Assembly: GCF_041381155.1 (NCBI RefSeq)
Contig: NC_091134.1
Coordinates: 4,398,001 to 4,462,000, forward strand
DNA: 64,000 nucleotides
Reading direction: 5' to 3'
Source of the DNA: Argopecten irradians
Taxonomy: Eukaryota > Mollusca > Bivalvia > Pectinida > Pectinidae
The notes beneath the pieces were generated by a model. The model saw nothing but the letters and a program-made list of their open reading frames with translations. It searched no databases and had not been told where the DNA came from. The position numbers and the translations under genes were made by a program. Below, one piece after another: positions 16,405 to 27,700 of this stretch (its first letter is position 1; the number at the start of each line of letters is the position of its first letter).

Positions 16405-18174
16405 AATAAAGAAATTTCTGTGTCTCTGTAGGTGTAACCGGTAGATGATATAGTCAAATAAAGAATGACTGTCTCTATGTAGTGTAAGGGGAGATAATAA
16501 TATGTAACCTGATATAGAATACTTTCTCTGTGTAGTGTAAGGGGAGATTATAACCGTTACCATGATATAAAATACTGTCTCTATGTAGTGTAAAGGGGAG
16601 ATAATGTAAACGTTACCCTGATATAGAATTTTTCGTGTCTATGTAGTGTAAGAGTGGGAGGGTGTGGAAGATAATAAATGGTAACCTGATATATAATACT
16701 GTCTCTATGTAGTGTAGGGGAGATAATAACAGTTACCTGATATAGAATACTCTGTCTCTATGTAGTGTAAGGGGAGATAATAACCATTACCTGATATAGA
16801 ATTTTTTCTGTGTCTCTGTAGTGTAAGGGGAGATAATACTGGTAACGCTGATATAGACTATGCCTGTCTCTATGTAGTGGTAAGGGGAGAATAATAATGG
16901 TAACCTGATATAGAATACTGTCTCTATGTAGTGTAAGGGGAGATAATAACCGTTACCTATATAGATATTTTCTGTCTCTATGTAGTGTAAGGGGAGATAA
17001 TAACCGTTACCTGATATAGAATACTGTCTCTATGTAGTGTAAGGGGAGATAATAACCGTTAACCTGATATAGAATACTGTCTCTATGTAGTGTTAGGGGA
17101 GATAATAATGGTAACCTGATATATAATACTGCTTGTCTCTATGTAGTGTAAGGGGAGATAATAACAGTTACCTGATATAGAATACTCTGTCTCTATGTAG
17201 TGTAAGGGGAGATAATAACCATTACCTGATATAGAATTTTCTGTGTCTCTGTAGTGTAAGGGGAGATAATAATGGTAACCTGATATAAAATATGCTGTCT
17301 CTATGTAGTGTAAGGGGAGATAATAATGGTAACCTGATATAAAATATGCTGTCTCTATGTAGTGTAAGGGGAGATAATAACCGTTAACCTGATATAGAAT
17401 TATCTGTGTCTATGTAGTGTAAGGGAGATAATAACCTAACCTGATATAGAATCTGTCTCTAGTGATAATCTATGATATAGAATCTGTGTATGTAGTGTAA
17501 GGGAGATAATAATGGTAACCTGATATAAAATACTGTCTCTATGTAGTGTAAGGGGAGATAATAACAGTTACCTGATATAGAATTTACTGTCTCTGTAGTG
17601 TAGGGGTGTAATGGACAGATAATAACGTCCGTTACCTTATATAGAATTTTCTGTGTCTATGTAGTGTAAGGGGAGATAATAATGGTAACCTGATATAGAA
17701 TACTGTCTCTATGTAGTGTAAGGGGAGATAATAATGGTAATCTGATATAGAAATACTCTGTTCTATGTAGTGTAAAGGGGAGATAATAATGGTAATCTGA
17801 TATAAGAATACTCTGTCTCTATGTAGTGTAAGGGGAGATAATAATGGTAATCTGATATATAATACTGTCTCTATGTAGTGTAAGGGGAGATAATAATGGT
17901 AATCTGATATAAAATACTCTGTCTCTATGTAGTGTAAGGGGAGATAATAATGGTATACCTGATATAAAATACTGTGTCATCTTATGTAGTGTAGGGGAGA
18001 TAATAATGGTAATCTGATATAAAATACTCTGTCTCTATGTAGTGTAAGGGGAGATAATAATGGTAATCTGATATGAAATACTCTGTCTCTATGTAGTGTA
18101 AGGGGGAGATAATAATGGTAACCTGATATGAAATACTGTCTCTGTGTAGTTTAAGGGGAGATAATAACCTTTAC
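16405..18174. repeat. 54-bp minisatellite made of NIP7 5' splice junction
   Basis: About 33 units of roughly 54 bp. On the minus strand each holds about 29 bases close to the end of the NIP7 exon at 18175-18261 (coding LHRDRVFYV) and then about 25 bases of intron beginning GTTACC or GTAACC and running through TTATTATCTCCCCTTA. The real exon end carries GTAAAG instead. Units drift more than in the neighbouring array, with small indels especially at 16.4-16.9 and 17.4-17.65 kb. The array abuts the 52-bp array with no unique sequence between them. Confidence 0.93.
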
Positions 18175-18261
18175 CTGACATAAAAGACTCTGTCTCTGTG
18201 TAGTCTGAAGCAGTATGATCCATCAGGACGATCTAGCAATAACTTTATGTTCTCACCAATG
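18175..18261 (-). CDS. NIP7: NIP7 exon 2 (residues 19-48)
   Basis: Minus-strand exon that completes the split Tyr codon and then encodes [20 protein letters not shown] and HRDRVFYV plus the first two bases of the next codon. The acceptor is TTCTTTCAG and the donor GTAAAG. This is the N-terminal alpha/beta domain of NIP7. Its last 29 bases are the template-like half of the 54-bp array to its left. The next exon in frame, expected to code for about residues 49-94, was not found anywhere in the window. Confidence 0.93.
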
Positions 18262-18485
18262 CTGAAAGAAGATAAAAGAAATATACAAATGTAATTTTTT
18301 AACTTGTAAAGTAATAAAGTCATAAGCTAAATATCCAATATCCATTTCAAATTTTTTACTGAATATGTTTATATTTTGTATTTTGATTATCATTATCAAA
18401 ATATAAGCTTTACGCTGTGATTGTGATAATTTAAAAATTATCTACATGTACTTACTAACTGTACATCATTGCAAATAAGTTAAGT

Positions 18486-18834
18486 TTAAAGATGCTCCCA
18501 TTTTTTCACTATCAAAAACAGGATCAGGTAATTTAGTATTTCTCTTCAGTTACAAAAGTTTCTTACTTTACAACTATTACAACCATTGAAAAGTTTGAGC
18601 TTCTAATTTAACTTCAAGATAAAAATGTTAGAAATAATTAATTGCATCCCGAAAAAATTCCATGGCACTATTTCTATATAGAATGAAGTTATAACTGCGC
18701 ATGCACCAAAAGCAAAATGAATTGTTTTATATTATTTTTTGTGTTGATTATACATATATATACACGATTAAACACCAATTGTTGTTCAAATGATGAGTAC
18801 CATTTTTGGTCTGTCGGCTGTGGAGCATCTTTAA
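18486..18834. mobile_element. MITE, about 350 bp, family A
   Basis: Bounded by inverted ends TTAAAGATGCTCC and GGAGCATCTTTAA. The interior matches, in opposite orientation, the element at 26667-27022: both contain ATTAATTGCATCCCGAAAAA, CGCATGCACC and AATTGGTGTTTAATC-type words or their complements. It is non-coding and is presumably moved by a DNA transposase encoded elsewhere. It sits in NIP7 intron 1. Confidence 0.8.
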
Positions 18835-21354
18835 CATTTACAAGTTATTTATACTAAATTATGCAATCTAGAAATGAGAAATAACTCTCAGTCTATGCCT
18901 TTGTTTTTAAGAATTAAGTGTAGGCAAGGTTCTGTGATTATTCCTTCTGAGTGACCATATTTCTTTAATTCCTGTAAACTGTTTCATTTTAATGTTATAT
19001 TGATGTTTTCCTTTTCATATGATGATTGTCAGTTATCTGGTATCTCAATCACAGGCGTTTGGCTATAAAGACATTTTTCTATATATAAATGTAACACTGT
19101 GTTAAGGTCTATAACTCGGCTGGCCATATAACACTACCCAATTTCAGAAAAAGTGTGATCGTTATAAGATGGTATAATTGGAATACTCTCAATCAACAGT
19201 CAGATAATTTATCTTTATTTTGGTATACGATACAATATATATCATGTCATATTAATGTCACTAGGTACCCAGAAACATCGGAAAATATTTGACAGCAGGT
19301 GTATTCACTTGTTCGTAACCTTTTAATTCTGGATATTTCCTGATACTTATGTACATTGTACATCATGATCAAATGTACTATATCTATAGCTCCCATAAAA
19401 AGGGAGAGAACTGGTCTGGTTATTTATCATTTGACATTATTTTACCATCTGTTAGATACAACGCGACATTGTTGGAGTATCTGATGATACAAGTGTAATT
19501 ATCTCTACAAGTATGTGTCCGACTCTCAGTTACTTCACCATCAAAGGCCACTCTCAGTCACTTCACCATCAAAGGCCTACTTGTTATAATATCTCATGAT
19601 CATGTTCATTATGTTTAACTGTTTTTCCAGTCTTGATGTCGATAGCTTCAAGCTTATATGACTGACCTTGATAAATTTCCATTGTTCACTTTCTGGTTTG
19701 CGCATGCAAAGAGAGAGTTGTTACGAAACAATAAAATGATAAAAAAAGTCTATCCCTTGTAGGCCGTTCATTTTCTTCCTATTACGTGTATATGGCATTT
19801 GAGTCTATTCATTTGTAAGAATTAGCAAGATAACCCTACTAAATCCTCACATCACTATCTAAAGCCTAATCAAATCAAGATTAGCGTGATAACCCCACTA
19901 AATCTCTAAAGGTCCTTTTGTTCTTCTATAATAATCTATGTTGATCAAGTTGTAGTTGACTAATAACAGTTAGGCTTGAATTTCAGTTCCAGGTTCTTCC
20001 AGTGATAATTCAAACTGCTTTTGAAACTATTTAATAATTTTGCTTCCACCACTTTTTTAGGTAATGTATTCAAATCTTACACCACTCTATTTGTCACTGG
20101 AGTATAACCCCAGTTGGACGTTCTTTTAGTAAAATATTGCATACAAAATATATAACTATACATCACATTATAGTAAATGAATATTATACAGTTCTGGTAG
20201 GATAAGTATTTAATTTTATGTTTAGGCCATTCCAATTTGAGTTTTTGTTCGACGGATTTCCCGCTCCCATTTTCCGAAAATGAAAAATAAATAATTTTTT
20301 CACAGCTCCTCATATTGTTGTCAGGAAATATGACAAGCCAAGGCAAATTTTTACAGGCTTCATTTTCACTTGTCAGTTTCAAGGTCATTCTGATGTTTGA
20401 ATTAGTTGCAAATTGTCTCTTCCAACAAGCAAGCGTCTTACAAACCTTTACAACAACATAAATTTTGCCAAGTTTTTCCATCAGTACGTGCAGAGGTACC
20501 TTAAATGTAATAAGGATGCATACTTTTTTATAGTCTGTGTCCCGATTTTAGTTGACTCTTAAGACTTTGCATGAAAAATGTCTGCTGTCAGGCATGTCAA
20601 TTGTATGATGGCAATCGGTAATTAATTAACACCTCAGGGGCCAGTTTCATGAACATTTCTTAACTTTAAGGAATTCCTTAACTTAATTTCAATAAAGCAT
20701 TACTAAAGTTAAGGAAAAAATCTTAAGGAGCCTCCCTTAAAATCTGTAATGCCTCTGTTTTCCTATGGAGAATTTAAAGTTAAGGGATTCCATAAATTTA
20801 AGGAATGTTCATGAAACTTGGGCTAGTTATCTTATATTTCAAGGCCCGGTCAGAGTATATATTTTGGCACGTGGCCCTCTTTTCACAGTACCAACCTGAT
20901 TTGACTACATGACTGAGTGACATTGGTGACGATGACTGCTATTCAATTTGTTGAAATCAGTAGATCTTGTACACTTTGCTAGGATCGATCTAAAATCACT
21001 ATTACTTATATTTCATTTCTAAACTTCTACGGCAATAAATAAAATACATTTGCCTTAATTTTTGTTACGTTTGTGTTTGATTTACCCAAAACGTTTTATG
21101 AGAAAATATTTTACCTTCATGAACGATATTTTTGCTTCAAGATACCATATAAAATATTCGTTTTTTTTTAAATCTGTTCTGATATGAATTCTTGAATAGG
21201 TAAAAAAACATATATTGCTTATATATACTAGACTGCTCGTAGAGGTGTAAGGATGTTATGAGGATGAGTGTCAACACACTGATTTAAACAAAAGCAGAAT
21301 ATATCTAAATGTCAATACAAAATAACATATCATGTCATTCTAACAACATCTTAC
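18835..21354 (-). other. NIP7 intron 1, remaining sequence
   Basis: Intron between NIP7 exons 2 and 1. It holds a 28-bp direct duplication at about 19522-19578 (ending CATCAAAGGCC twice), a palindromic MITE at 20637-20823 and a 134-codon open frame on the minus strand at 20077-20481. That frame ends in TSNWGYTPVTNRVV and resembles no family I can name. It could be a chance frame or the remnant of a repeat. No further exon is apparent. Confidence 0.5.
20637..20823. mobile_element. Palindromic MITE, about 187 bp, family B
   Basis: Ends are inverted: GGCCAGTTTCATGAACATTT at the left and its near complement ATGTTCATGAAACTTGGGC at the right, followed inward by TTAACTTTAAGGAATTCCTT-type sequence on both sides. 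Relatives lie at 23994-24152, 58459-58609 and, more diverged, at about 31010-31110. Confidence 0.75.
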
Positions 21355-21410
21355 TATTTAGATAGTTTTTCGAAAAATATTTTCGTCTCTTCGTCTGTAA
21401 GCGGTCTCAT
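21355..21410 (-). CDS. NIP7: NIP7 first coding exon (residues 1-18)
   Basis: Encodes MRPLTDEETKIFFEKLSK plus the first two bases of a Tyr codon, with donor GTAAGA below 21355. The start MRPLT(E/D)EET is diagnostic of eukaryotic NIP7. The split Tyr codon joins in phase with the exon at 18261, giving KYIGEN as in the human protein. With the three other exons found, the gene would have the usual 180 residues if the missing middle exon (46 residues) were present. Confidence 0.94.
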
Positions 21411-21702
21411 CTCAAGACTGTTTTCTTTCTTGAAACCATGTGCATTTCTACCGGAAGTTGCATGCGTGCTGTTCCGTTTAAATGGCCATGCGCATTGGGA
21501 CACTAATGTACGATAAGGAAAAAATCAGAGAGTGTCCGAAAACAACCTTATCCGGTTGCTATGGTAAATGTGAAGCGAAATGGCGGTGTAAATAAATTTC
21601 CCAAGCCCCTTTCGGACTAATTGGGGCATCAACGTAAGTTGAGAGGCTTACGAAGGGACCTGTTGCAGGGCATGTGTGTAAGATACCATCAAAGCATAAA
21701 GA
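21411..21702. promoter_or_regulatory. Divergent NIP7 / unnamed-gene promoter
   Basis: Only 292 bp separate the NIP7 ATG (minus) from the ATG of the next gene (plus). Motifs seen: a perfect ETS site ACCGGAAGT near 21450, NRF-1-like words GCATGCG and CATGCGCA near 21461 and 21487, an RFX X-box-like GTTGCTATGGTAAA at 21555-21568, and a YY1 site AAATGGCGG at about 21578-21586. The YY1 site contains a four-codon upstream ORF (ATG GCG GTG TAA). There is no TATA box. The make-up fits a bidirectional housekeeping promoter; the X-box suggests a ciliary or centrosomal role for the plus-strand gene. Confidence 0.65.
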
Positions 21703-24700
21703 ATGACTGCACAATCAGTTCTAACGAAGGGTAAATTCCACGATTTTACATTTCGAAGGACAATTTCAGCATCCCCAGGGAATGATTCAGATGCTGTAGG
21801 GAGTGCCCTAGGGGGACGTGTCCCCATGTATATGGACGGCGCTAGCCCTGCTGTCATCAGATTAACACACTCTGGCTCTACCAGCAAACCAACATCAGCT
21901 TTTTCAACTATTTCCACAAGGAACAATTTATTTGACATCAATGAAACAATTGTTGTACAGGAATCTAATGTGTCGGTTGCCAGTCCTCATTCAGGCCAAA
22001 GGGCGATACAATCTCATTCACAGCCTCTTGTTTTCCCAGAGAGAACGCCGTCTACAGATGGTATTATTACGGTAAAGCAGTCATTATCACAAATACAGAA
22101 CAGTCGTGCATTAGATGTAGCTGATATCCATTCATTATTAACATCCGAAGCGAACCGAAGACCACCATCGTCAAGACAACGTGTAGTTCGTGAAAACACA
22201 TCCAAAGACATCAAGCCACCTGATCATGAGTTCACAGATCTTGCGAGATGCAAAACGGCCACCACAGTAAAAAGTGGTTTTATCGAAGAGAGCGACAATC
22301 ATACTTGCCCTTCAGATGAAGATGATAGAGATGAAGACAATAATGATCAAATTGAAGAGAAGGACAATTTAGCAAATACCTTTCCTTTAACTGGAAATCC
22401 TTATCTGCAGGAACCTGACATAGCCATCAACGTGCCAAATAAATCATCCACAAAGAAAGGTACATATATATTGTATACAATGAGAGTGTCTGTGGTGCGA
22501 ATAGATCTACTTGTATCCAGTGAACAATTTTAATCTATTTTTTATCATTGTCTTTTAAACATTGCATACATATTTTGCAATGAATTTTGATGGGTTGGGA
22601 GAGAAATTAGAATATATAAATGATCCATGAAAGATAATATATTGAATTGGTAATTTGTTTATTATGAAATTATAGTCAAACTATGGTCTTACAACCATAT
22701 ATATTAAAAATAGTCCTACTGGTCTTTTGATTAAACATCAAGAAAATGATAGTTCTTTTTTCTAAACTAAAATAACTAAGAAAATAAGTAAAATTCTAAT
22801 TATGGGGATAAGGCAAAAAAAAAAAATGTATGTTTCAGGTACCCCTACCTATACCCTATGTTTTTACCTCTGACCCTACCTATTTTATCACACTTTTTCA
22901 AAACAAAAATGTAGTGTGTTGAGTTTTCAATTTAGATTTTTACGCTGGCTTTAAGTTTATCCAGATAAAGTTCAATTATGGTAATGATAAATAAAAGACT
23001 TCTAGCCAGCCTACTTTGTAATGTAGTAATAAAGCCACTCAACTCCTCCCCCACCTCTCCTAAAAAAAATAAATAAAACAAAAAAATAAAATAAATTCCC
23101 GACCGACCTACCCTATTTTTTTCAGTCATGTAACCTAAAACATGCATATAATTTTTTTTGGCCTAAGTTGTCCCTGGCGATTGATTTTTTTTATAATCAT
23201 GGAGGTAATGTCGATAAATCCAAGCATTATGAAATATCTTTTCTTTTATGACTGTATTTTTCTTAACAGGTAAAAAGAACAGAAAAAGATCAAAATCTAC
23301 ACTGAGTTCGAAAATGAAAGTGAAACTACAGACAAGTAATAGACTTTACCAGCAGGGCAAGATGAAGATGATACCACCAGCAACAAAAGTGAAAACAGAC
23401 AAAGAGACAACAAATAGAATCTCTGCAAATGACAGTTCATTTTCAAATCTTACTAGTGTTCTACAAGCGCAGTGTAAACCTATAACATTAACAAAACAGG
23501 AACAAGTTCCAGTTTCACCATCAAAACATTCTCATAGGTCTGGTGCTATGTCAGAAATCTTGAGGCCCAAAATTGCTCAAATTGATGCTTTGAAGCCTTA
23601 CAGTAAATCATCAGGAGGATCAAGAAGAGGAGTAGATTCTCAAGCTTCTCCTGATAAATTGCCTCAAATGACAATTAATAATCTAGTGCAACAAAATCCA
23701 TGTCAAGAACCAAGTGTACATACTTCTTCAGGTAGCGATTTACTAAATACCTCAAAGTCTTTACTTCATAATGAAAACCGTGTAACTTATTATCAGACAT
23801 CAGTCAATGAAGTCGCCAAGGTGACAAAAGTGTACTTATCCGAGAAACATTCTGGTACAATGAAGGACTTGGGAATGGAGTATCCCTGTGCACCTCCTGC
23901 TACACCAACACCTGGTAAGTCTCCACCCTTCTCATCAAATCATTCATTGCTCAGATTATAATAATAGATTTCACAGAAATTAGATAATATTACCTGGGCC
24001 CAGTTTCATTCATGAACATTCCTTAATTTCAAGGAAATCCTTGAATTAAAATTATCTGTAGAAAAGCATGAAAAGTTAAGAAAAAATGCTTTTGGTCAAA
24101 GGCATTTAGCTTTCCTAAGGCAAGAAATGTATACCATTCATGAGAAAAAAAAATTGATTCTCTTAATATAAGTAGTGTGCATTGTGCTTGAAATAAAAGG
24201 GGTGTGGTTCTCTTAATGCAACCAATAAGCCATACTTAGAAGCAAAAAGGACGTGGCTCTCTTATTGCAAACAATGGGCCATACTGGGAAACAAAAGGGA
24301 TGTAGCTCTCTGATTATAATCAAATATACTGGGAAGCAATAGGGATGTAGCTCTTATATTGCAATCAATGTGCCGTGCTGGGAAACAAAATGGATGTAGC
24401 TCTCTTATTGCAAAATTGTACTGAGAAGCAAAAGGGATTGGGCTGTCTTATTTCAATCTATTATACTGTGAAGCAAAAAGGATGGGTCTGTCTTATTCAT
24501 ATTGCAATCTATTATACTGAGAAGCAAAAGGGATGAGTCTTTCTTCTTGCAATATGTATACTGAGAAGCAAAAGGGATGGGGCTGTCTTATTGCAATCTA
24601 TTATATTGAGAAGCAAAAGGGATGGGACTGCCTTATTGTAATCTATTATACTGAGAAGCAAAAGGGATGGGACTGCCTTATTGCAATCTGTTATTACTGA

Positions 24701-27700
24701 GAAGAAAAAGGGATGGGACTATCTTATTGCAATCAATGTGCCATACATGGAAGCAAAAGGGATGTTGCTCTTATTGCCATCAATTATACTGAGAAGCAAT
24801 AGGGATGTGGCTCTCTTATTGAAATCAATTATACTGAGAAGCAAATGGAGTGTGGCTCTCTTGTTGAAGTCAATTATACTGGAAAGCAAAAGGAAAAAGG
24901 GACATGGCTGTCAATGCATTGTTATCAATGCGCCATGCTGGGAAGCAAAGGGAACGTGGCTCTCATACTGCATTCAATTATACTGGGAAGTAAAGGGAAA
25001 ATGGCTCTCTTTTTGCAATCAATGTGCCATACCGGGAAGCTAAAGAGATGTGGTTCTCTTTTGCTATCAATAAGCCATACTGGGAAGCAAAAGGGATGTG
25101 GATCTCTTATTAATCAATGCTATCAATGTGCCATACTGGGAAGCAAAAGAGATGTGGATCTCTTATTGCAATCAATAAGCCATACTGGGAAGCAAAAGGG
25201 ATGTGGATCTCTTATTGCAATCAATAAGCCATACTGGAAGCAAAAGGGATGTGGATCTCTTATTGCAATCAATAAGCCATACTGGGAAGCAAAAGGGATG
25301 TGACTCTCTTATTGCAATCAATAAGCCATACTGGGAAGCGAAAGAGATGTGGATCTCTTATTGCAATCAATAAGCCATACTGGGAAGCAAAAGGGATGTG
25401 GATCTCTTATTGCAATCAATAAGCCATTCTGTGAAGCAAAAGGGATGTGGATCTCTTATTGCAATCAATAAGCCATTCTGTGAAGCAAAAGGGGTGTGGA
25501 TCTCTTATTGCAAACAATAAGCCATTCTGTGAAGCAAAATGTACGTGGTTCTCTTATTACAATTAGTGTACCATACTGGGAAGCAAAAGGGGTGTGGCTC
25601 TCTTATTGCAATAAATAAGCCATACTGGGAAGCAAAAGGGAATGTGGCTCTCTTATTGCAATTAATAAGCCATACTGTGGAGCAAAAGGGAGCAAAAGGG
25701 ATAAGGCTCTCTTCATGCAATCAATGTGCCATGCTTGGAAATAAAAGATTAAACTTGCTCATGGTAAGCTATCTTTTACATGACTGTGTCCTTTTTATCG
25801 AAATGGACAAAGTTCTCTGGGATCAATGAGCAACATGCCAATGTTATTTGATCTGAAAAGACTAGTTCAAGATACCACCAAACGCATATATACCACAGGC
25901 GCATACTATAGATGAAAAGGAGGCAGCTGTTATAGATAACCGGAGGTAGCTACCAACGACACTCACTTCAGATCAAAGGATGGCAGCTCTCTTCAGTGAA
26001 AAAAAACAACGTCAAAGAAACTCATTCTTACAGCAGTATTTATTAAAATGATTGTAGGACTGTTGAGATAACTAGCCCACTTTGATAGCAGTATGTCGTA
26101 CTAGATCAGAAGTTGATACAGCTCTCCTATTTATGACACAATGAGCTCACGTAAGGTATAGGTGAAACAAAATGTAACATTACAGTTAATAATGAATGTT
26201 GCTCACTCGTTAGTTCAATGAACCATGTTTTCGTTCAAAGAAAACACTGACAAACATGGTATTATGTTTCAGAATATGATTTTTTGTTCAAATGACTAGG
26301 TATCAAGTGATCACTTGATAATGTATTACATACATTGGTGATGTTATATATACCATACATAGTTTTGGGTCAGATATTAAGGAAAGGGTGTGAACTACAT
26401 ACGTTTCGGCATCTGTACAGTGAATCATACTGTTTTTTTCAGCGTGATAAAAAATGTTTTCTTTCATTCTTTCGGGAAAGGAATATGCAATATTTGTCAT
26501 AAATGTTACAGTTGGCCCGGGTATTGCGAACCAAGAGAGGCAATTATGCCATGTTTCACTTAAGGAAAATTAGTTTATAGGTGAGGGATGACAGATCATA
26601 TAGTTGCGAACATGTTAAATTTGTTTTCCAAGAAATTAAAACAATAATGTTTAATTTTAATATAACTTAAAGATGCTCCACCGCCGACAGAGCATAAATG
26701 ATATTCATCATTTGAACATTAATTGGTGTTTAATCATGTATATATATGTCTAATTAACAAAAAAAAAAAAAATTATTTTGCCTTTGGTGCATGCGCAATT
26801 AGTACTTCATTCCATATAGGATATAGTGCCACGGAATTTTTTCGGGATGCAATTAATTATTTTTCATATTTTTAACTTAAAGTAAAACAATAAGCTCAAA
26901 CTTTTTAATGATGGTAATGGCGTAAAGAAAGTAACTGTTGTAACTGAAGGAAAATACTAAATCTTCTGCTCCTGTATTTGATAATGAAAAAATACCATTT
27001 GTCAGCGGTGGAGCATCTTTAAAGTTCAACGGAAGATTATCTATAAGGAGAATCAAGTTGACATTGTTCAAAGGAAGAGGGCTAAAATATGTCCAAGGAA
27101 GAGAAGTACTATTAGTCTGCAACACTCTTCTTAGTGATGGGTTCCCTTATCCAAATTATCCTTATTCAAATGGAGACCAATGCTCTTAAAAGAAATGCTG
27201 ATAGAATATACCCTTGATGATAGATATGATATTATTACTCAGCGTAGTATGGCTGATTAGCAGCTCCTAAACTTTAGGCAAAGTTTGACTGAAACTCCAA
27301 AGGGGACTATGTTCAAAACTTGAATTGAAATAACGATGGACATTGCGTATATTGAATGGTAAAATTACTCACTGGTATATATATATATATTTTTATGTCG
27401 TTGAAAAAGGGAAATATTTTATACACTTTTTGTGACATTAACTGTCAGTAAGATTCCGAATAATTTTATTTACGGCACTTTTTTGGAAACAAAAATAGAT
27501 GATGTTGATATACATGATTCTATGTAATCGAGTCGGGATATGTATTGTTCAGAAGGTGATAAAAACACAAATTATGTAATCATCAGTGATCTGAGCTTAT
27601 CTTTCTGTACACATTAATTCTGAATCAAAAGGCAAGTCTGAAAAGTTAACTTGAACGACAGAGCCTATGTCGAAGGTAAAATGTAGATCGAAGTACTTAA

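Noticed and set aside
12463-18174. CRISPR-like array of repeats and spacers
   Set aside because: Units are contiguous tandem copies with no unique spacers, in an animal gene intron, and clearly derive from NIP7 exon borders.
24681-25303. Open frames with repeated CGSLIAINKPYWEAKG motifs
   Set aside because: Translation of the 49-bp minisatellite; frames shift each unit and similar frames open on the other strand.
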